A stretch of DNA of 64,000 bases from contig JABMCL010002673.1 in NCBI GenBank assembly GCA_018857735.1, positions 636,001 through 700,000 of the forward strand. Direction: 5' to 3'. The stretch comes from Alviniconcha marisindica. Lineage: Eukaryota; Mollusca; Gastropoda; Provannidae. This document shows positions 62,140-64,000 of the stretch, piece after piece (positions within the stretch are counted from its first letter, which is position 1; the number at the start of each line of letters is the position of its first letter). The position numbers were made by a program, and so were the translations under genes. The notes under the pieces were generated by a model. It was not told the DNA's origin and searched no databases. It worked only from the letters and a program-made list of their open reading frames with translations.

Positions 62140-62620
62140 CTGTTACATGGGGGGGGGGGGGGGGGGGGGCTTGTCTCTGTAGTGGGGGTGGGGTGGGGGG
62201 GGGTGCTTGGCCGGGGGGGGGGGGGGGGGTGCTTGGCCCTTGTCTCTTATTGTGCGTGCGTCCATTAACTTGATTGCATGTAACCACACTGACGCTCTGA
62301 AAAAGTTCGATGATCCTATCCCGCATTTTCTTTTCAAAATGTGCACTGATCAGTGCATGCATGCACCTAGACCCGTATTGAAAACAGGTTTTTATCCCGC
62401 CGCTGAAGTGACATTGAAATGCGGCTCCTTTGATGTCCACAACAATGCTGGCTGCTTTTTCTCTCTCCATTGGCTAAAAAACATAATTATTTCTTTCTTT
62501 TTTGCACTTCGGTCAAAGAGTGCTTGTGTGCACTGAGTTTCAAGTCCAACTGAACATCTCATTGAAAATTCATGACTGTCGGATTAGGGGAGGTAACAGA
62601 AACATGACTGGGGTCGTAGT

Positions 62621-62924
62621 TTAAAAGGGACCCGAAGCAAGTTGACTTGAAAATGTAGGAAATATGGCTATATATGCATTTGCAGTTCTTCGTATGCTCT
62701 GTCAATATATATGATGCAACAGGTGTACTTTCTTTGCCTCGTGTTTTCGCGACTTTCAAACGTATATTCATATAAACGCAGATTTTAACAAAGGAAACCA
62801 TAACAAATAACAAATAAATTTAAAAAAACCCACCCTGCTCTGTGGAGTATTTTTGAACTTAAAAAAAAATATTCCACTGCAATGGATGGGACCCATAATA
62901 CTTCTTCTCTTGAGTCCCCTTTAA
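62621..62924. mobile_element. MITE, second copy of the AGGGGAACTGAAGC family
   Basis: TTAA, AAGGGACCCGAAGCAAG on the left and TCTCTTGAGTCCCCT, TTAA on the right. The interior GTTGACTTGAAAATGTAGGA and GCTCTGTCAATAT matches the copy at 31047-31464. Confidence 0.7.
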
Positions 62925-63054
62925 AGGTCTGATATGCCGCACTGCTATCGAGTGTACAGTTCGTTGCCGTGATGGAGAGACCCCCCCCCCCCCCCCCCCC
63001 CCCCATAGTTCCCCATCTCTCTGTGTGTCTGTCTGTCCTTCGTCTCTGCGTCTG

Positions 63055-63163
<109 letters not shown>

Positions 63164-64000
63164 AGTAATTAATCATGGTGTCTCTCTCTTTTCCAAATAG
63201 CGTGGAGGAGACTTCTCCCCACCCCCCACCCCCGCTCCCTGCTCTCTGTGTTTCTCTCTCTCTCTTAAAAAACAACCAAACAAAAAACAAAAAAAACAAT
63301 TGTAGTTTTCACGATTCATTGCTACGCGATACCTGTCTCGTATTCATGCATGCAGCGCGTACCGGGAGCGTTTGAGCACGTTCTATGTTCTATGTTCTAT
63401 GTTCTGTCTTCTGTGTCCACCTTTCGATATCAGAAGGTCTAACGACCCGTGAGTGGCCAAACACGTTTGAAACAAAACTCATGCATACGAGAAGCATACG
63501 AATCAGTTTCGTAATGGTTATGACCGCTTCTGAAGAAAGAAGCTAGGCCTATCATGTCTAATTTGCTCTGTGTGTGTGTACTTTCGTGTGTGTGCGCGGT
63601 GCGTGCGTGCGTGTGTTTGCGTGCGTGTGTGTGTGTTTGCGTGCGTGAGTGCATGCGTGTGTATGTACATGCGTGTGTGTGTGTGAAGTAAGCCTGCAGC
63701 TGTCTGAACGGTGATGTGTGTGTGTGGGGGGGGGGGGGGGGGGGGGGGGGGAAACCACTGCCATATTGTATGTATTCATATAGGCGCTAAATCTCACTGG
63801 ACTAGGTGTGTGAACCTCAGCATTATTCAAGAACAAAGGAACAAGCACGAACTAACAATTATACGCTGAATAAACAAAAACTATGGCTAACAGCCCAAAC
63901 ATTTCTGCTCCAGTCAAGTTCGTGTTAACATAATTGCACTGAAGCTGATACGCAACACGATCATGCCTCCAAACTAGAAACCAGATTTTTGTTCTCGGCA

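Overview
This is a piece of an animal nuclear genome: intron-rich protein genes with GT-AG splice sites (and one AT-AC intron), long (CA)n, (GA)n and poly-C/poly-G runs, tRNA-derived SINEs, foldback MITEs and a LINE tail. Protein sequences and repeat style suggest a lophotrochozoan, most likely a marine gastropod mollusc. That assignment is inference and the species cannot be named from the sequence alone. Nothing here looks bacterial or viral.

Layout. 1-840 is a minisatellite. 3698-10318 (+) is a NIPA-family magnesium transporter lacking its first exon(s), with three large minisatellites in its introns. 10319-17348 is non-coding. 27581-17349 (-) is a lysosomal Pro-X carboxypeptidase (PRCP) with two alternative copies of one exon. 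Only 102-120 bp away, 27684-32204 (+) is a complete signal peptidase complex subunit 3 (SPCS3) with a U12-type AT-AC intron. 32205-41268 is non-coding and MITE-bearing. 47729-41269 (-), perhaps starting at 49607, is the USP12/USP46 deubiquitinase. 49921-55439 (+) is ribosomal protein L21 with a non-coding 5'TOP exon. From 55456 to the end is SINE- and microsatellite-rich DNA, with one convincing terminal coding exon of an unidentified gene (62139-62037, -).

Gene relations. PRCP/SPCS3 and USP12/RPL21 are both divergent, head-to-head pairs with short intergenic promoters. From general knowledge, USP12 and RPL21 are also divergent neighbours on human 13q12, so this looks like conserved microsynteny. 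Both PRCP (lysosomal, secretory route) and SPCS3 (ER signal peptidase) belong to the endomembrane system.

Main discovery. Five tandem duplications in three genes are built from a splice junction itself, repeating the last or first bases of an exon together with its splice site. They are the NIPA first-exon donor (about 13 copies), the NIPA exon-4 acceptor (about 35 copies of 40 bp), the PRCP exon-8 acceptor (5 copies), the USP12 exon-6 donor (5-6 copies) and the USP12 exon-3 acceptor (2 copies, 39 bp, in frame, duplicating the FGNTC catalytic box). This produces ladders of decoy splice sites. Second in interest is the duplicated, mutually exclusive-type exon in PRCP, which encodes the start of the domain that caps the active site.
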